Shown: one piece after another, positions 1 through 6,612 of the stretch
How positions within the stretch are numbered: the first letter of the stretch is position 1
Layout: every line of letters starts with the position of its first letter
Source of the DNA: Candidatus Bathyarchaeota archaeon
Lineage (GTDB): Archaea; Thermoproteota; Bathyarchaeia; Bathyarchaeales; UBA233
Length of the DNA stretch: 21,889 nt
Assembly (NCBI GenBank): GCA_025057795.1
Contig: JANXEP010000048.1
Span: 1-21,889 of the forward strand
Reading direction: 5' to 3'
Made by a program: the position numbers and the translations under genes
The notes under the pieces: generated by a model
What the model was told of the DNA's origin: nothing
The model's database searches: none
What the model saw: only the letters and a program-made list of their open reading frames with translations

Positions 1-89
1 TTACCTTGCCTATCCCACTTCCCAAGCGTATTTGGACGAACACCTAACCTTTCACATACCTCCTTAAATCTCAGCAACCTCTCTTCCAT
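1..89 (-). CDS. IS607-type serine resolvase/integrase, N-terminus only (cut by window edge)
   Basis: The minus strand reads ATG at 89 and stays open to the edge of the window, giving 29 residues. The sequence runs MEERLLRFKEVCERLG, then VRPNTLGKWDRQG. This is the MerR-like helix-turn-helix that begins IS607-family transposases (TnpA), which continue into a serine-recombinase catalytic domain that would lie outside the window. In the family this protein cuts and joins element ends, and a TnpB gene usually follows. The position suggests that the element's left end lies between 90 and about 150, next to a truncated metallo-hydrolase remnant. No clear ribosome binding site precedes the ATG. The N-terminal match is good but short. 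Another MerR-type regulator is possible but less likely. Confidence 0.6.
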   Translation of the reverse strand, partial: MEERLLRFKEVCERLGVRPNTLGKWDRQG

Positions 90-153
90 CAAAAAAGAAG
101 TGATAAGAAGTGTTACATAAAGTAACTATTGAGAAACTACAGAGAAACCCGTT

Positions 154-336
154 ATGGTCTTCACCGGAGACACTCTTTTTGTTGGTGACGTGGGTAGGAC
201 AGACTTTTTGGGCCAGGAGACGACCTCAATAATGAGTGAAAAATTGTATAATAACTTCAAATCAAGTAAACGGCCGAACCCTTATTTTTCATTGATCGAG
301 GGGAAAGCGACATTAAGCCAAATTTTGCTGGTTTAA
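154..336 (+). pseudogene. Remnant of a metallo-beta-lactamase-fold hydrolase (persulfide dioxygenase-like)
   Basis: The 60-residue reading frame opens with VFTGDTLFVGDVGRTD. This is the central metal-binding segment of MBL-fold hydrolases of the glyoxalase II/persulfide dioxygenase type, where TGDTLF-D is a hallmark. The N-terminal half with the HxHxDH motif is missing: the frame closes with TGA at 130-132, and the IS607-type gene begins just to the left. After LYNNFKS the usual PGHGAGS metal site is absent. The text resumes as KRPNPYFSL and QILLV, which resembles the C-terminal tail of the family, so an internal deletion is likely. Both metal-site halves are lost, so the product cannot be an active enzyme. 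The family assignment rests on the GDTLFVGDVGR segment and is fairly secure. The subfamily is less sure. Confidence 0.65.
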
Positions 337-339
337 CAC

Positions 340-350
340 GCTTTTATATT
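340..350 (+). promoter_or_regulatory. TATA-box promoter of the iron-sulfur flavoprotein gene
   Basis: GCTTTTATATT is centred near 346, which predicts a start of transcription near 372, a few bases before the ATG at 379. The transcript would be nearly leaderless. This is read from sequence and spacing only. Confidence 0.45.
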
Positions 351-378
351 TTGAAGGTAATATTTTAAATGGTGAACC

Positions 379-972
379 ATGATAGTGGGTGTGTGTGGAA
401 GCCCGAGAAAAAAGGCAACAGAGTACGTTACAACTAAAGCGCTGCAAATGTTGGAAGACTTGGGCTTTCATACAGAATTCTTCACTGTCAGAGGGAAAAA
501 TATCGGTTTTTGTACACACTGTGACTATTGTTTAAAGCATAAGAAGTGCAGGATTACAGATGATATGGCAATACTTTATGAGTTTTTCAAGGTTGCTAAG
601 GGTATTGTTATCTCGACGCCTGTTTATAACGGTGGAGTTAGCGCGCAAATAAAAGCGGTTATGGACAGGTGCCGGGCGCTTACGGCGGCGAACCCCGACG
701 TTTTTAGGTATAAGGTTGGTATGGCTATGGCTGTTGGCGGCGATAGAATAGGGGGGCAAGAGTTGGCTATACAGCAGATTTTGACTTTTTTCATTTTAAA
801 TGGAATTATTCCGGTGAGTGGAGGTGCTTTTGGGGCGAATTTGGGTGCAACCTTTTGGTCAAAAGACACTCTGGAGGACGTTAAAAATGACGATGAAGGG
901 TTTAAAAGCCTGAAGAAATCCGTAAAAAACTTTGCAGAGGCTCTAAAAAATTTTGAAAGCCTAAAAATGTAA
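379..972 (+). CDS. Iron-sulfur flavoprotein (NADPH-dependent FMN reductase family)
   Basis: This 197-residue protein has a flavodoxin-like fold. The FMN phosphate loop is GVCGSPRKKATE at residues 4-15, and STPVYNGGVSAQIKAVMDR is the second flavin-contact segment. The cysteine cluster C45-X2-C48-X2-C51-X5-C57 is the compact [4Fe-4S] motif that defines archaeal iron-sulfur flavoproteins (Isf). The family passes electrons from ferredoxin to low-potential acceptors, and some members reduce O2 and H2O2 to water. It acts in the cytoplasm, usually as a dimer or tetramer. The gene is followed 10 bp later by an archaeoflavoprotein gene, so the two are probably one transcript and one electron-transfer pair. 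The length is normal. The physiological acceptor cannot be read from the sequence. Confidence 0.85.
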   Translation: MIVGVCGSPRKKATEYVTTKALQMLEDLGFHTEFFTVRGKNIGFCTHCDYCLKHKKCRITDDMAILYEFFKVAKGIVISTPVYNGGVSAQIKAVMDRCRALTAANPDVFRYKVGMAMAVGGDRIGGQELAIQQILTFFILNGIIPVSGGAFGANLGATFWSKDTLEDVKNDDEGFKSLKKSVKNFAEALKNFESLKM

Positions 973-985
973 GGAGGTATGAATG

Positions 986-1570
986 ATGGAAAAAATGCCA
1001 AAGAAAAAGAAGGTGGCTTGGGGAATAACTGGAAGTGGGGACAGATTGATCGAAACTATAGAAGTTATGAAAAATATAAAACTGCAATATCAAAACTCAG
1101 TCGATATTAATGTTTACCTTTCCAAGGCTGGAGATCAAGTCATAAAATGGTATAAATTAGGTAACAGTTTAAAGGAAACTTTTAACAGAATTTTTGTCGA
1201 AATTGACGCTAACTCGCCATTTTTAGCTGGTCAACTTCAAACTGGGAAATTTGAGTTTTTGTTAATTGCCCCAGCTACGTCTAATACTGTAGCGAAAATT
1301 TCAGTGGGAATTGCTGATAGTCTAATAAGTAACGCAGCAATTATGGCTATGAAAGCTTTCGTGCCAGTTTACATAATGCCATCTGATTACAGAGAAGGAG
1401 TGACTGTTACCCGACTACCGAACGGGAAAGATTTGAAGTTGATGGTTCGAAAAGAAGACGTGGAGCACGTTAAAAAATTAGCTAATATGAAAGGGGTTTT
1501 AATAATAGAAAAGCCTGAAGACATCCGCCAAGTTTTTAAAAAACATTTCGAATCAGCTGGAAACCAATAA
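986..1570 (+). CDS. afpA: Archaeoflavoprotein AfpA-like / dihydromethanopterin reductase (acceptor)-like flavoprotein
   Basis: This is a roughly 194-residue protein of the HFCD/flavoprotein superfamily. An N-terminal KKKKVAWGITGSGD segment forms the Rossmann-like FMN site. APATSNTVAKISVGIADSL and a PVYIMPSD segment are typical of AfpA and DmrX relatives. In Archaeoglobus the AfpA protein takes electrons from ferredoxin. DmrX-type relatives reduce dihydromethanopterin. The adjacent iron-sulfur flavoprotein suggests the electron-carrier role. Two consecutive ATGs exist, at 983 and 986. AAGGAGGT at 971-978 lies 7 nt before 986 but only 4 nt before 983, so I chose 986. AfpA against DmrX is a judgement from context. 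The superfamily call is firm. Confidence 0.75.
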   Translation: MEKMPKKKKVAWGITGSGDRLIETIEVMKNIKLQYQNSVDINVYLSKAGDQVIKWYKLGNSLKETFNRIFVEIDANSPFLAGQLQTGKFEFLLIAPATSNTVAKISVGIADSLISNAAIMAMKAFVPVYIMPSDYREGVTVTRLPNGKDLKLMVRKEDVEHVKKLANMKGVLIIEKPEDIRQVFKKHFESAGNQ

Positions 1571-1728
1571 CTTTTAGCCACCTCCCTTCAGCTCTAATAA
1601 AGTTTTAGTTTTCTCCATAGATTTCTCTTCTCGCCTTGCATATCAGGCAAACGTATGGAAGATTGGTTCAACCTTATGCTTCTTGATTTCCGAGCTTAAA
1701 GGGTACGCCTCTAGCCGTTTCTGCACAA
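1571..1728. other. Intergenic, T-rich, no gene seen
   Basis: This stretch follows the flavoprotein stop and is rich in short T runs on the plus strand. That would suit archaeal transcription termination. I see no reading frame with a ribosome binding site and no strong hairpin. Confidence 0.3.
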
Positions 1729-1737
1729 TTTTTATAT
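1729..1737 (+). promoter_or_regulatory. TATA box of the desulforedoxin-like gene
   Basis: TTTTTATAT lies about 50 bp before the TTG start at 1786. It predicts transcription from about 1758, leaving a leader of roughly 27 nt that contains the GGAGGTG ribosome binding site. Confidence 0.4.
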
Positions 1738-1785
1738 CCTAACCTAGAACAATGGTTATTGGAAGTTCTATATGGAGGTGAAATT

Positions 1786-1926
1786 TTGGTTAAGAAAGGT
1801 GAAAAATTTAAATGCGAAAAATGTGGCCTCGTAGTAGTTGTTGACGAAGCTTGTGGGTGCGCTGATTTTGATCTAATATGCTGTGAAGCTCCCATGAAAC
1901 CAGTCAAAGCAAAGTCTAAAAAATAG
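1786..1926 (+). CDS. Desulforedoxin-like small iron protein (TTG start)
   Basis: This 46-residue protein starts at TTG, 5 nt after a strong GGAGGTG site (1774-1780). The sequence shows KCEKCG at residues 9-14 and ICCEAPM at 31-37. That is the Cys-X2-Cys plus adjacent Cys-Cys arrangement of desulforedoxin and of the N-terminal domain of desulfoferrodoxin, which holds one Fe(SCys)4 centre. Length and spacing fit, since desulforedoxin itself is about 36 residues. Two extra cysteines form an unusual C23-G-C25 in the loop between the ligand pairs. The C-terminus is lysine-rich. It lies downstream of the two flavoproteins but has its own TATA-like box, so it is probably an electron carrier of the same redox or oxygen-stress group. 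I am confident of the gene and fairly confident of the family. Confidence 0.75.
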   Translation: MVKKGEKFKCEKCGLVVVVDEACGCADFDLICCEAPMKPVKAKSKK

Positions 1927-2090
1927 GTCAACAGGATTTAGAATGTATCTTTACTGATAGCTTGAATTTCGATGTTCACCTATCTAGTTGCAGTGTTTAA
2001 CTTTTCGGGAAAGAATTTACTGGTTAAATGGAATTGATTGGTGGATATTAAGTCAGTGTTTGCTCGCTTAGAAACGTCCTCCGGTAAGCC

Positions 2091-2099
2091 TTTTATACT
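2091..2099 (+). promoter_or_regulatory. TATA box of the HAD hydrolase gene
   Basis: TTTTATACT is centred near 2094 and predicts a transcript start near 2120. That falls just after the GTG at 2118 and before the ATG at 2133, which favours the ATG. Confidence 0.4.
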
Positions 2100-2132
2100 G
2101 TTAGAAAAGTTTATTCGGTGGGAACTAAGGAT

Positions 2133-2876
2133 ATGCCTATTAAAGCAGTAATCTTCGACTTGTTTGACACTTTGCTTCCGGTCAGTGGCGGCGACGCCTT
2201 TTATGAACCTGCTCTTCAAAAGATTCACAAGGGTTTGTTAGATAAAGGTGTCAAAGTTTCTTTTGAAGAGTTTAAGCGGGTATACTTCGAGGTTAGAGAC
2301 AAACTCTACATTGAAACCGCATCTACATTGGAAGAGCCCCACTTCAAAGTACGCCTTTCACGAACATTGAAAAAACTGGGCTACGATTTCGACGTTTCTC
2401 ACCCGGTTGTGGATGAAGGTGCAAAAGCCTTTGCCGAAGAATTTAAACGTTACATCAGCTTGGACAATGAAACCGTCGAGGTTCTGCAGAAGCTGCATGG
2501 AAAATATAAGCTTGGAATAGTTTCAAACATATCCATTCCTGAACTTGTGTGGGAACTGCTTGAAGAATTTGACTTGAAGAGGTATTTTGATACGGTAATT
2601 ATTTCCGGAGAAGTAAATAGGCGCAAGCCGCACCCGGAAATTTTTGAAAAAGCTCTTAAAAACCTCGGCGTAAAAGCATGCGAAACCCTTTTTGTTGGAG
2701 ATACATTGAGCACAGATATAAAGGGAGCCAAAAGCATTGGAATGTACACGGTGCTTATTAAACGAACAAACAGTACTAAAACCCTTTTTTGGAGCTCTAA
2801 AGAAAAAACCCAAATTCAACCTGACAAAGTTATTACACGTCTAAACGAGATACTTGAACTCCTTAAGGGTTTGTAA
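2133..2876 (+). CDS. HAD-superfamily hydrolase (HAD-IA, haloacid dehalogenase-like)
   Basis: This is a cytoplasmic protein of about 247 residues. HAD motif I is FDLFDTLLP, with the nucleophile Asp9. Motif II is GIVSNIS. Motif III is NRRKPHPEIF, with the catalytic lysine. Motif IV is FVGDTLSTDIKGAKSIG. A helical cap domain lies between motifs I and II, as in HAD subfamily IA. In motif I the usual second aspartate (DxD), the general acid of HAD phosphatases, is replaced by Phe11. This also occurs in dehalogenase-like and some archaeal members, so phosphatase activity should not be assumed. An alternative GTG start at 2118 would add MGTKD. I prefer the ATG at 2133, with AAGGA just before it and a TATA box about 38 bp upstream. 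The gene stands alone and its substrate is unknown. Confidence 0.8.
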   Translation: MPIKAVIFDLFDTLLPVSGGDAFYEPALQKIHKGLLDKGVKVSFEEFKRVYFEVRDKLYIETASTLEEPHFKVRLSRTLKKLGYDFDVSHPVVDEGAKAFAEEFKRYISLDNETVEVLQKLHGKYKLGIVSNISIPELVWELLEEFDLKRYFDTVIISGEVNRRKPHPEIFEKALKNLGVKACETLFVGDTLSTDIKGAKSIGMYTVLIKRTNSTKTLFWSSKEKTQIQPDKVITRLNEILELLKGL

Positions 2877-3001
2877 ACATTAGTCCCATTTTTCAAATAA
2901 TACCCCTCCAATAGAAACCCGGTGAGGAGAGACTTTAGTGCTTTGCTGAAAAATGGTTTTGAGCGACTTATTTAAAGTCTAATAAATCGTGAAAATGGAA
3001 A

Positions 3002-4678
3002 TTATAAGTATGCTTCGGTCACATACCTGTGCATCATTCTGTGGCTGTTGAAGTGGCACGCAATTTTTGTTATTGAGTTTTTCATCATCTTTATCCACTC
3101 GTCTCTCCGCGTATAATACAATGGGATAATGACATATTCTAGTTTTCCATAAAGGTCGTCAAGCTCTCTGGCTTTTCGTTCTTCAGCTGACAAATTCTCG
3201 TCTGGAGCTGGGCCTATAGCCCATCCTGTAACGCCTTCTATCCAGCCTTCAATCCACCAGCCATCTAATACGCTAAAGTTTATGACGCCGTTGTGAGCTG
3301 CCTTCATCCCGCTAGTGCCAGACGCTTCCATGGGTGGTAGCGGAGTATTTAGCCAAACATCAACTCCGGAAACCATCTTTGCCGCAATCTCCAAATCGTA
3401 GTTTTCCAGATAGGCGATCTTAATTTCGCCTTTTAAAGCATCCTTATGCGTGAATATTTCTTCTATAAGCTTTTTTCCAGCTTCGTCTCTTGGATGGGCT
3501 TTTCCGGCGAAAATCAACTGAATTTTGCCTCTTCTATTCACTTTCCTTAATCTTTCCAGATCTGAAAAAACTAGGGAATGCCTTTTGTATTCAGTGGCTC
3601 TGCGTGCAAAACCAATAGTTAAGGTTTCCAAGTTCATATCTATGTTTGCCGCTTTATTAACATAGTCGATTAAAAGCTTCTTCGCTTCCACATGAGCTTT
3701 CCATATTTCATCGTCTGGAATAATGTCTGCCCTTACAAGCAATTCTGGCTCATGAGCCCAGCCGGGAAGATATTTATCATACAGTCGCCTGAAACTCTCA
3801 CAAGTCCAAGTGTAAGAGTGAATGCCATTCGTTATTGCGTGTATCTCATAGCTTGGAAACATTTCCTTAGAGGTTTTCTTATGCCTTTTTGCCACGCCGT
3901 TGACGTAGTTGCTTAAATTTAAAGCTAGCAGCGTCATGTTTAATCTGTCCTGTCCGCCTAACTTTCTTAACAATTCAAAAGGGATGAATTCTCCCAAAAT
4001 TTCTTGAACAAGTTCGTAGGAGAATTTATCGTGTGCTGCCTCTACAGGGGTGTGTGTTGTAAACACGCATAAGTTTCTAACTTTTTTGATGTTCATGTTG
4101 TATCTCCGAAGAAGCTCTAAAGCTAAAAAACTGGAGTGTCCCTCGTTCATGTGATATTTGCGCACATCAATGCCGAGCTTTTCAAGTATCCTAAAGCCTC
4201 CTATACCTAAGACTATTTCCTGTTTAATGCGGTACCTCTCGTCGCCTCCATATAAGAATGAAGTGATTTCTCTGTCTTCAGGCGTGTTTCCCTCTACATC
4301 AGTGTCAAGTAAGTATACATCGACTTCCCCGCCCGTTATACTTTTCACACTGTACAACCAAGCTTTTACGCGGACATTTCTGCCTTGAATTTGAACCGTA
4401 ACCTCTTCTGGTAATGGCTCCATGAATATTGATGGATTCCAAGGGTCAGGATGTTCTATTTGCCTGCCATCACGCGTCAGTTCCTGTCTAAAATATCCTT
4501 TCTTACTTATCAGCGAGACCGCTACCAGCGGGATTTTTAAATCTGCGCTTGACCTTACAGTGTCTCCCGCGAGAACCCCTAAACCGCCACTGTAAGTGTG
4601 AATGTTGTTAGATAATGCGATTTCCATTGAAAAGTAAGCAATTTTCTGTCTCAGGAGGCTTCCGCCATCACCGCTCAT
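3002..4678 (-). CDS. glgP: Alpha-glucan (glycogen) phosphorylase, GT35, short archaeal type
   Basis: This enzyme phosphorolyses alpha-1,4-glucan to glucose 1-phosphate in the cytoplasm. The 558-residue protein opens with IAYFSMEIALSNNIHTYSGG, the characteristic start of short bacterial/archaeal GT35 enzymes. It has HMNEGHSSFLALE, TTHTPVEAAHDKF and TNGIHSYTW in the N-terminal domain. The pyridoxal-phosphate segment EASGTSGMKAAHNG follows, with Lys459 as cofactor lysine, and then VLDGWWIEG. The length matches the short class, which lacks the regulatory N-terminal extension of the roughly 830-residue animal enzyme. It begins 12 bp after an HPr-kinase-like gene on the same strand, so the two are very likely co-transcribed. 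A weak GAAAGGGA precedes the ATG closely. The family call is firm. Confidence 0.93.
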   Translation of the reverse strand: MSGDGGSLLRQKIAYFSMEIALSNNIHTYSGGLGVLAGDTVRSSADLKIPLVAVSLISKKGYFRQELTRDGRQIEHPDPWNPSIFMEPLPEEVTVQIQGRNVRVKAWLYSVKSITGGEVDVYLLDTDVEGNTPEDREITSFLYGGDERYRIKQEIVLGIGGFRILEKLGIDVRKYHMNEGHSSFLALELLRRYNMNIKKVRNLCVFTTHTPVEAAHDKFSYELVQEILGEFIPFELLRKLGGQDRLNMTLLALNLSNYVNGVAKRHKKTSKEMFPSYEIHAITNGIHSYTWTCESFRRLYDKYLPGWAHEPELLVRADIIPDDEIWKAHVEAKKLLIDYVNKAANIDMNLETLTIGFARRATEYKRHSLVFSDLERLRKVNRRGKIQLIFAGKAHPRDEAGKKLIEEIFTHKDALKGEIKIAYLENYDLEIAAKMVSGVDVWLNTPLPPMEASGTSGMKAAHNGVINFSVLDGWWIEGWIEGVTGWAIGPAPDENLSAEERKARELDDLYGKLEYVIIPLYYTRRDEWIKMMKNSITKIACHFNSHRMMHRYVTEAYL

Positions 4679-4690
4679 TCCCTTTCAGCC

Positions 4691-5653
4691 CTATAGCCCT
4701 AAAATCTCTTCTTTTATTATTTTATGGCTTTGGAGGATTGGAGCAACAGTGTTAACCATGTAAACCTCAACGGAATTAAACAGTTCTTTAAAGAACTGCC
4801 TTCTCAAGTTAGTTTTCCGCTCGTCTTTCACGAGCAGATGGGGATTACAAAAGTCAACCCGTTCTAGGTAGCTGGACGCTTTTTCAGATGAAAGCTTATT
4901 GAAAATTGTTTTGTCTTCTGGGTCGCGCTTCAGCAGTATCGCTTTTTTCAAAGTGGTCATGGGTAAAATTTTTCCTTTGCCCACAACCCACCTTACATTT
5001 ACGACAGCCCTGCCTCTCGAATCAAATTCGGCTTTCTCCACAAGCTTCTGGTACTCTCCCCACACGTCAGCTATGTCTGCCTGAATGTAGAAATTTTTCT
5101 CAGAAGCAAACGCAACCGCTTGACCTTCCATCAAACGCACAAAAAACCAATCATCGGATATAACCCGCACCCCTTTAATCCTAAGAAGCCCGTATGTATG
5201 CGTAGTTTTACCAGTGCCTGAAGGCGCGATCAGGCAAACTCCCCCACCGTCTATGTCTACACATGCACCATGAACCGAGTATATCCCATGGTTATCTTCA
5301 AGAATGTCGCCTGCAACACTTAGGGCTAGGGACTTCACCCAACCATAATAGTCAATGTTTATTAAAAAGGCGGTTCTAGAAAGCGGATTATAAAATACCC
5401 TTTGGCCCCCGCCTTCCTCATTTGTCACTATCAGCCTTCCATGGGACCTAACATGAGCCGACATTGGATGGAAACTTTCTTCCCAACGTTCCTTCACGTA
5501 CCTTAAATCTGTTAAAAGCTTAATGCAACAACCGTAAATGTCAGCCTTCTCCTCATAGATAAGGCGTTCGCCAAACCGTTCCATAAGCCTGTCCCTCTCT
5601 TCTATGGAAGCCAGGCTAACTTTATATTTCGACAACAAAAGAACCCCCTTCAT
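4691..5653 (-). CDS. HPr kinase/phosphorylase-like P-loop protein
   Basis: This is a 320-residue protein. The region from about 125 to 170 matches the HPr kinase C-terminal fold: VHGACVD (His128), the Walker A loop APSGTGKTTH (143-152), then VRVISDDWFF with the acidic pair Asp167-Asp168. HPr kinases are serine kinases related to PEP carboxykinase. Archaea with such genes generally lack a PTS, so the substrate here is unlikely to be HPr. The N-terminal 110 residues are not recognisable to me. The gene sits 12 bp upstream of glucan phosphorylase, which suggests a role in sensing or controlling glucan breakdown. That is inference. The ATG at 5653 has no clear ribosome binding site. GGGGGT downstream of it could instead serve the in-frame TTG codons 6 or 7. 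Confidence 0.7.
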   Translation of the reverse strand: MKGVLLLSKYKVSLASIEERDRLMERFGERLIYEEKADIYGCCIKLLTDLRYVKERWEESFHPMSAHVRSHGRLIVTNEEGGGQRVFYNPLSRTAFLINIDYYGWVKSLALSVAGDILEDNHGIYSVHGACVDIDGGGVCLIAPSGTGKTTHTYGLLRIKGVRVISDDWFFVRLMEGQAVAFASEKNFYIQADIADVWGEYQKLVEKAEFDSRGRAVVNVRWVVGKGKILPMTTLKKAILLKRDPEDKTIFNKLSSEKASSYLERVDFCNPHLLVKDERKTNLRRQFFKELFNSVEVYMVNTVAPILQSHKIIKEEILGL

Positions 5654-5722
5654 TTTTTAAAGAACATCATAAGAATTGCCCCTTTGGTCTGCATAGGCGT
5701 TCTCCAAACTTTAGGTTTGTAA

Positions 5723-5731
5723 GGTTTTATG
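5723..5731 (-). promoter_or_regulatory. Possible TATA box before the HPr-kinase-like gene
   Basis: On the minus strand CATAAAACC lies about 75 bp before the ATG at 5653. It could drive the kinase-phosphorylase pair separately from the DUF5752 gene. The match is weak. Confidence 0.25.
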
Positions 5732-5750
5732 AGCAATATGATTGGTGGAT

Positions 5751-6113
5751 TTACATCCGCTTTATGCTTGCTTCCTCTGATGCCAAAAGCCTTTTAAGCT
5801 CATTTACACGTGCCTCCACAGTCATGCATATTGCCCGCCTAAGCTCCTCTCCATTAAGGGTTCTTTCAAGCTTCCTAATTTCCTCAGCAAGGTAAGCATC
5901 CCCAACTGTGGTTTCAATCCATTTATCAAAGTCTCCGCGTTTTGAATGAAACTCCACAGACTTTAAATCCACAGTTTTAAGCTTCTGACAGAAATCAGCT
6001 AGGCTAACAGCGTAAACCCCAATATACTGGCCAATGTCCCTAAAGAAAAAGAAACCGTTATTGTCGGGAACGCGTCTAAGAATTTTTAAAGCAGCGTCCC
6101 TACCAACAACCAA
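5751..6113 (-). CDS. DUF5752 family protein
   Basis: This is a small protein of about 120 residues. It has the pattern GFFFFRDIGQYIGVYAVSL followed by the well-conserved EFHSKRGDFDKWIETTVGD, characteristic of the archaeal DUF5752 family, whose function is not known. The C-terminal third is charged and probably helical, with a possible coiled coil. No signal peptide or membrane segment is seen. A GTG at 6128 could start it, but the sequence GGAGGT directly after that GTG is an ideal ribosome binding site 7 nt before the in-frame TTG at 6113, so I place the start there. The gene lies 97 bp upstream of the HPr-kinase-like gene on the same strand, which hints at a link with glucan metabolism. Family recall is from motif memory. 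Confidence 0.6.
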   Translation of the reverse strand: MVVGRDAALKILRRVPDNNGFFFFRDIGQYIGVYAVSLADFCQKLKTVDLKSVEFHSKRGDFDKWIETTVGDAYLAEEIRKLERTLNGEELRRAICMTVEARVNELKRLLASEEASIKRM

Positions 6114-6270
6114 CCCAATTACCTCCACAATTAATACACGGAAACCACGCTATTTCAAGTTTCCTTTAACGAAGAGAACAAGCTCTTCAGAGGCACCCAT
6201 ACACGTTTTAGTGGAAAGCCCCGCATAATCAATCTGACAAGGGTCCAACATTGCTGGCAAACTTGTTTCT

Positions 6271-6606
6271 TCATAGGGAAGCTTCGATGATTAAGAAGAA
6301 GGTCAGCAGCGAGGTTATCACTATAACCGCCACTGTTTCGATAATTTTCTTTAGAACCTCTTTTCTTAAGCGTCTCTCAACCACAACTATTATGCCGCCT
6401 AAAATGTGTAAGTATGCGAGAAAAATTGTTAAGACTCTTAAGAGGCTGTCAACATGGATTTTTCTAGGCTCGGGAATTATTCTCACTTGCGGAGCTAGCA
6501 TTTGATATCCACTAATTAGATAGATTGATGCCAACACCAGCAGCGGTATGGAGGTAAACTCAACTATTAATAGGGATAACCTCACAAATGTCGCTCTTTT
6601 CACCAC
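6271..6606 (-). CDS. Small three-helix membrane protein, partner of the nitroreductase
   Basis: I do not recognise this 111-residue protein. Three hydrophobic helices are visible at about 9-32, 57-77 and 87-108. A short loop with several prolines lies between the first two (QVRIIPEPRK). A histidine in the second helix (LAYLHILGG) could be a heme or quinone contact, as in small DUF4405-like membrane proteins, but a single histidine is thin evidence. It starts with GTG at 6606 (a second GTG follows at 6603), only 6 nt after the nitroreductase stop, with GAAGGG upstream, so it is translated in the same operon. A role as membrane partner or electron relay for the anchored nitroreductase is inference from the pairing. 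Confidence 0.6.
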   Translation of the reverse strand: MVKRATFVRLSLLIVEFTSIPLLVLASIYLISGYQMLAPQVRIIPEPRKIHVDSLLRVLTIFLAYLHILGGIIVVVERRLRKEVLKKIIETVAVIVITSLLTFFLIIEASL

Positions 6607-6612
6607 ATCCCT

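Noticed and set aside
5650..5694. A 14-codon frame on the minus strand overlapping the start of the HPr-kinase-like gene (ATGA)
   Set aside because: It could be a leader peptide, but it has no ribosome binding site and such short frames arise by chance.
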